Assembly (NCBI RefSeq): GCF_042242105.1
Contig: NC_092016.1
Location: 15,466,501 to 15,530,500 of the forward strand
Source of the DNA: Pempheris klunzingeri
Lineage: Eukaryota; Chordata; Actinopteri; Acropomatiformes; Pempheridae
Length of the DNA stretch: 64,000 bases
Direction of reading: 5' to 3'
Below, piece by piece: positions 59,261 through 64,000 of the stretch. The notes beneath the pieces were generated by a model that was given only the letters and a program-made list of their open reading frames with translations, ran no database searches and was not told the origin of the DNA. A program made the translations under genes and the position numbers. How positions within the stretch are numbered: position 1 is the stretch's first letter; every line of letters starts with the position of its first letter.

Positions 59261-60268
59261 TTACATCAGCTCAGTGGAAGTGCTCATGTCTGTGATGAGA
59301 GTGTCATCGGGGATCTTGACATCAGTGGGCGTGAGGTCAGCGACAAGGTCATTTCCTGTCAGCTCTAAGTTTTTTAGGAGTCCACTAACACTTTCCTCGT
59401 TGACATCACTCACAAGCTGCTCCAAATTCTCCGCAGCCTCCATCTCCATTGGCTTTTCCAGAGGTTCTGATGTTACCTCAGACTTTTCCAGCTCAAATGT
59501 GGAAGTCACAGAAACCTCTGCAGTGTCTTGGCATTCCTCCGTCAGCGTGATGTCTGAGGGCTCGACTGCACTGCCTGGGGCGGGGATGGAAGCTGGGGAG
59601 GGGGGAGTGTTAACAGGTTGGGGAGTTACATCAGCAACATCCAGGTCGATCAAAGGGGGTGAGGGAAGCTCTGGCTCAGGGAGAGACTCTTGAGTAAGCA
59701 TGTCTGTCGGCTGCTCCAGAGCTTCAGCCGGGGCTGGTGCTGATTCTGAGATGGGCTCAGGGACTGCCTCAGCTTCTGCCTCTGGATTTGAGGTAGGCTC
59801 TGATTCAGGGACAGGCTCTGGAACAGGCTGAGCTTCAGCGACAGGTTTCGGTTCTGAAGGTTCTGGAGCAGGTTCTGGAGCAATCTGAGCCTCAGCAACA
59901 GGATTTGGTTCTGCCACAGATTCTGGCTCTGAAGGCGATGGCTGACTGACTGAGACCAGAGGCTCAGGTGGGGTTTCCTTTGCCACAGGCTCTGGTTCAG
60001 GATCATTTAGTGGGGCCGGGGCAGCAGGAGCCTTTGCCGCTTTACACTCTGACTCACATTCTTCAGTGGGTGAACACGCCGCTGGAGTCGCCGGCTCCCC
60101 CACCACCGCATCTAGATTCTGTGTGTCAACGGCCTCCTGAGTCTGTGTTATCCCAGAGTCCAGTGCTGGCTGTGTAGCTGCGGGCTCTGCTGCAGCCTTC
60201 TGCTCAGTGGCAGCAGTCTCAGCGCTGTGGGCTGGGGCATCTCGCCTTCTGCTAAACCTGTTTCCCAT
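59261..60268 (-). CDS. putatively myristoylated Pro/Glu/Ala-rich acidic protein, unrecognised
   Basis: One coding exon of 1008 nt gives 335 residues. The ATG at 60268 is the first after a good acceptor (TGTACAG) at 60276, so the 5'UTR is spliced; the upstream exon probably ends at 61171. The protein begins MGNRFSRRRDAP, with Gly2, a small residue at 6 and a basic cluster, which fits N-myristoylation plus electrostatic membrane binding. Residues of about 25-240 are dominated by short E-P-x-P/E-A repeats (EPVPESEPTSNPEAEAEAVP is typical). The last 100 residues are more ordinary, with LLKNLELTGNDLVADLTPTD. The architecture resembles BASP1/NAP-22-type proteins, but I see no sequence identity that would name it. 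Bias towards GAG/CCA-type codons in repeats could create spurious similarity. A minus-strand AATAAA lies at 58553-58548. Confidence 0.75.
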   Translation of the reverse strand: MGNRFSRRRDAPAHSAETAATEQKAAAEPAATQPALDSGITQTQEAVDTQNLDAVVGEPATPAACSPTEECESECKAAKAPAAPAPLNDPEPEPVAKETPPEPLVSVSQPSPSEPESVAEPNPVAEAQIAPEPAPEPSEPKPVAEAQPVPEPVPESEPTSNPEAEAEAVPEPISESAPAPAEALEQPTDMLTQESLPEPELPSPPLIDLDVADVTPQPVNTPPSPASIPAPGSAVEPSDITLTEECQDTAEVSVTSTFELEKSEVTSEPLEKPMEMEAAENLEQLVSDVNEESVSGLLKNLELTGNDLVADLTPTDVKIPDDTLITDMSTSTELM

Positions 60269-61170
60269 GATGAACCTGTACAGGAGATCAATTTTTTCAA
60301 AACAATTACACTTAATTTTATTATTCAATTGGTTTCAAAAAGTAAATTCAAACTGTTCCTTGGCGCAGTGTTATACTACATAAGAATCCTGTTGCAGGCT
60401 CTGTATGTGGGGTTGGAGCTGATGCTTTTTCTGACAAATTCATGAAAATGTAAATGTTCAAGGTTATGAAAACAACAAAAAGTAAAGACAGAAACTTTCT
60501 TAAACTTGTCAGGATTCACTGAACTGATTGAGCAAAAATATTCCAGTTTGACAATTATGGTACATTGTGTTCTCTTGTATCCCTCCCGGGCTGCATGCAC
60601 AGCATGAGCTATATAATGCCGAGAATTGAGCTCGTCTGCATAGTGAATGTTTCTGGGGTGTCCGAGGATCATTTAAAGCATTTGTTTGATTGATTCTCCC
60701 TTTCTTGCCTGCTTTGCAGTGCATGACGCCTCCCCAGGGTTAGAAACCAATTAGAAACCAATTCAGGACAAATTTAGACTGGCACTGAAAACCCTTGCCA
60801 CTTAATATCACATGACAGCCCCCTGATAGGGAAAATACACTTTGTGATTTCCCTTTGTTTGTATTTTCTCATTATTCTGTGAAACAACCACACCTTGTTC
60901 CAGCTGTGCTGCCTGTCAGCACCGTCCACACGCAGCTCAAACTGTTTCACACTATGACGGGATAAATATCCCCATTTTAATCACGATCAACGCAAACAAC
61001 ATTTGTGTTACTTGTCATTAATTGCTGGTCAAAGCAAAACGAACAAAGAGGCTGTTGCAGACGACCCCGCCTCCCTCTCGTGCTGAACAAACTTAAAACT
61101 ATCCAAAGTGAACACAAGTGAAACCAGCTCCGGTCATAACGCGCAGTTAAAAACAGATAAGCAGACCAAC

Positions 61171-61400
61171 CTTTTGAACCTTTTCGCGTAGCTGTAAAAG
61201 TAGATAAAGTCGCAGATGATCTCGCAGTCTCAGCTTGGAGAAGTCCGCTCGTCCAACTGTGTGCTGAAGCGCGCACCAGCGCAGCAGAGTCCCGCAGACG
61301 CTGCTGCGCACCGTGCGCGTCCGTGGTCTGCGCGCGTGCTGCGCACCAACCCCAACCCACGACACTCCGCGAGCCAGACATGTTTTCTTCGCTTTTTCCC
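61171..61400 (-). promoter_or_regulatory. GC-rich 5' exon/promoter zone of the Pro/Glu/Ala-rich gene
   Basis: A donor-like AAAAG|GTTGGT on the minus strand at 61171/61170 can join to the acceptor at 60276, making a 5'UTR exon that starts somewhere in 61200-61400. This stretch is rich in CpG (repeated GCGCGC, GCGCACC), unlike its surroundings, as in a CpG-island promoter. It may serve both this gene and the plus-strand gene starting at 61722. No TATA box is visible. Confidence 0.4.
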
Positions 61401-61721
61401 TCTGTTCCCAAACGTAAGTAAACGACGTAAAATTAAACTAGACATCTGATTTAATATCCAGCCATGAATCAGCAATTATTCTTGACAAACCAGTAACACC
61501 TGAGACATGTTTAGACCTGATCACGTTTCAACCTGATCATTACTTGAGCTGCTTAAAATGATTTCCGTGTTATTGTTAAAGCCAGTGATTTAAATGTTGA
61601 CTTCAGTCCACGTAATTGAAACGCACTGTGATCATGATCATTACAGGCTGACCTACTCGGGGCTGAATTTGAACCCCACGACAAACATCCCATTCAATGC
61701 TGATTCTCAAAGATCACCCAG

Positions 61722-62423
61722 ATGACAATGAAGTAAGTAATGTTGAATTTATAGGCAACTTTGTGAAATGCTCTTTTTTGTGTGTACTGACAGTGGATGT
61801 AATTATTTGTGGAAATGATGAAGAGTTGCATTGATTTCTGTCCACATGAATCTCAAATCTGCAGGTCGAAGGTTATTCGGCCTAAGACGGCTTCAGCTTT
61901 GGCTGTTCTCTTTGGGATTTCGGTGTCTCTCCTGCTCATCTTCATTCAGATGATAATCTCCCTGGTGTGCTTTGCTGGTGTGTTCATTCTCTCCAACGAA
62001 GCTCTCATCAGCCCCTTTCACTTTTGTGTACCAAGTCAACATGGTGAGCTGTCCTGTGATGGGTGGCACAGGGGCCCCGAGGGTGAACATGAATCGAAGT
62101 CACATATTAACTTCCTCACAACGGTGGTTACCATGTGTTTGTATGTTCCAGTGGTGCTTGTGGCCTTTGCCCTGCTGGACACGCTGTTAGCAGCTTACGC
62201 CAAAGACAGAGCAGCACTCTGGCTTGGCATGGCCTGCCAGGCTTCGTCGGGCCTACTGCTCCTGACTGGCACTATTATTTTTTTGCTGCTCCATCGGTCG
62301 TATGTGAGCTGGGAACACATGACCGTCGGGTTCTATATCTGTGTGGGTGTGCAAGTTCAGCTGGTTTTCACAACAATGCTGACCCGTGTGTCGTGGAGGA
62401 GACTAACGTCTGAATGGGAATAG
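61722..62423 (+). CDS. four-pass membrane protein, weakly TMEM140-like
   Basis: Two coding exons, 61722-61732 and 61865-62423, give 189 residues. The short first exon ATGACAATGAA ends at a strong GTAAGT donor and supplies MTMK in phase. The protein continues SKVIRPKTASALAVLF. Hydrophobic segments lie at about 16-42, 88-112, 123-146 and 157-177. The first outer loop (about 43-85) holds a cysteine pair, FHFCVPSQHGELSCDGW. A charged turn AYAKDRAALWLG precedes the third span. Length, loop cysteines and spacing recall TMEM140 (F-x-F-C-x...LQC), but this is a low-similarity guess; PMP22/claudin-like families are alternatives. No W-GLW-C-C claudin signature is present. Two overlapping AATAAA copies at 62737-62746 probably end the mRNA. 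Confidence 0.7.
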
Positions 62424-63495
62424 ATGAGTCCAAACGTCCTCGCCTTGTTAGCAGAAGGGAAACTGGAATCACAAAGCCAAAGTGTCTGATTAAAGTATTA
62501 GAATCTAAATTTAAATATTTATTTTGTTTCCTTTTTTCATGTTTTTCCCAAACAGTGGTCAAATCTTTGCTCTGGGGCATATGCTGACGGAAAGAAGAGT
62601 GTTAGGACAGATTTTATGATGAACTGTATTCCAGCTTTTCTCAAATTATTTGGAAGACACTGCAATTTCTTTTACATGGTGTTACAGTGTTTTTGGACTC
62701 TAGACAAAGTGAAAAACAATTAAATTGTGTAAAAAAAATAAATAAAAAAAGGCAGTAAACTAATAGTTAATGCTGACTGTTGCTGTTTTGACACTGCTTG
62801 CTCAAGAAAAAAAAAAACAAGTACAAATAACTGCTACTTCATCATTTATTTAAGTTGAAAACAGTGTTTTCATGGAAATCTCATGGAAATGTCTGCATAC
62901 TATCCCGTACAGCACAGTAACCACTAAAACTGTGTGTTGACGTACTGTAAAATGACCCCAGCTGCTTTCAGTTTCACAGTCATCATCACAGGATCAGCAC
63001 GATTTCTTCTTTCAACATCTTGTTGTAAACTTTACAAAATACCAGTTATCTGTGTCAGGGGAGTTTCCATTACCTCATGTTAGCTCAGTGCCCACAGACA
63101 GTTAAACTGTACGGTGGGACGTGACAGAAACAGCAGCTCCATTAACAGTGAATGGACCACAGAGTTTGTGAGGCAGAGTTGTCTCACCACTACGGGGTTT
63201 TAGATGCCGTCTTTAAAAAAAAGTATAAGCTGGCATTTCCACCTCATTTTGATGCAAAAACTTTTGCCTAATTGTTGGTGTCGGTCTTCGTGTCAGCTGT
63301 CGGTGGAGCTGTGCCAAATTCACATACCAGTTACATCAGTTAAAGGACCAGTTCTCCAATTTGTAGATTTATGGAGAAGCTGACTGGACTGTGTGGTAAA
63401 TTTATAATTATGGAGGCATTCCCCTCTTAGAGAATATTTTCCATTTAGAGCAAACACTTTACAAGGCCTAGTGCACACATGACAGTGGCGCTCAG
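62424..63495 (+). other. convergent 3' region
   Basis: Contains the poly(A) signals of the four-pass gene (62737-62746) and of the minus-strand acidic gene (62850-62845), only about 100 bases apart. Nothing else recognised. Confidence 0.5.
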
Positions 63496-63858
63496 TTAAG
63501 TGAAAAAAATTTCTCGCACAAGCTGGAAGGCATCATCCTCCTTCGCTGCATCTGCTGGCGTCTGTGAGTGCTCCTCTTTCATCTCAGCCTCCAGCTCGAC
63601 ATTCCCGAGACTGCCGCGGTCCCGAGCTGGTCCTGACCCCTGAGCCTCAGGTCCCTGCTGCTGCGGGCTCTTGGTGTACGGCACTGTTCCCACCTCTGTG
63701 ATGTCCAAGTCTGTCTCTGAAACATACGTGGTCTCCTGGGCGTCACTGCAGTCTGACGGCTCCTCCTCTAAAGCCTCTGTCAGCCGCTTCGCTGTCGTCT
63801 TTGAAGCGGCAGGGTCCTCCCTCATCTTCACTGTGGTGTCTACTGCCTCATCTTCGAC
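63496..63858 (-). CDS. last exon of an acidic protein, unrecognised (partial)
   Basis: On the minus strand an acceptor TTGATAG at 63859 opens 363 nt ending in a TAA-type stop at 63496. Read in frame it gives about 120 residues starting VEDEAVDTTVKMREDPAASK. The piece is rich in Glu, Ser, Gln and Ala (LTEALEEEPSDCSDAQETTY; VSETDLDITEVGTVPYTKSP) and ends in a more hydrophobic helix, DDAFQLVREIFFT. The earlier exons lie to the right of the window. I do not recognise the family. The acidic low-complexity body and terminal amphipathic helix suggest a scaffold or adaptor tail, which is inference only. A minus-strand AATAAA at 62850-62845 could end it, convergent with the four-pass gene. Confidence 0.6.
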   Translation of the reverse strand, partial: VEDEAVDTTVKMREDPAASKTTAKRLTEALEEEPSDCSDAQETTYVSETDLDITEVGTVPYTKSPQQQGPEAQGSGPARDRGSLGNVELEAEMKEEHSQTPADAAKEDDAFQLVREIFFT

Positions 63859-64000
63859 CTATCAATCAATCACTCATGTTTTACACAGGGGGTCAGGGAA
63901 TATCCTGCATTTTACACCTACTACAAAAGAAATGGTTATGAGATATGATAAAAACTTTTCTACATGTGTGAGGCACAAACTGGGGCTACATGCAGGTAGA

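Overview
This is vertebrate nuclear DNA, almost certainly from a ray-finned fish. All genes are split by GT-AG introns, (TG)n/(CA)n microsatellites are abundant, GCTAAC/TTAGC-type strings of the kind seen in percomorph intergenic DNA recur, and every recognisable protein is a vertebrate family. Gene models were built by reading splice sites and phases by eye. For the five longest multi-exon models (frmd4a, the MS4A-like gene, the cadherin, pdp2, terb1) the summed exon lengths are exact multiples of three.

Layout. (1) 1-31000, plus strand: the 3' part of frmd4a, a FERM scaffold of epithelial polarity, with 22 coding exons, large microsatellite-rich introns, an alternative last exon with a PDZ-ligand end, and a probable 3.4 kb 3'UTR. 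An initiator-independent (elongator) tRNA-Met gene lies antisense in one intron. (2) 32888-44152, minus strand, compact: a small four-pass membrane protein of MS4A/TMEM176 style, then a classical type I cadherin with a full catenin-binding tail, then pdp2 (pyruvate dehydrogenase phosphatase). (3) 44153-46733: a divergent intergenic region with a perfect CRE, a GT/AT/AC palindromic microsatellite and a short duplicated segment. (4) 46734-56675, plus strand: terb1, the meiotic telomere-bouquet protein with Armadillo repeats and a C-terminal Myb domain, in 19 coding exons. (5) 57400-64000: three less familiar genes. These are a putatively myristoylated Pro/Glu/Ala-rich protein (minus), a divergently placed four-pass membrane protein with weak TMEM140-like character (plus), and the last exon of an acidic protein that I do not recognise (minus, cut by the window edge).

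The cadherin-pdp2-terb1 group recalls human 16q22.1, where TERB1, PDP2 and the cadherins CDH16, CDH1 and CDH3 lie; frmd4a belongs to a different human block (10p13), so a synteny junction falls around 31-33 kb. The neighbours do not form one pathway: polarity scaffold and cadherin both act at epithelial junctions, pdp2 in the mitochondrial matrix, and terb1 at meiotic telomeres. I found no convincing new system. The best leads are the alternative PDZ-ligand exon of frmd4a, the duplicated LTPL(H/K)R exons of terb1, the classical cadherin in a CDH16-like slot, and the three poorly recognised genes.
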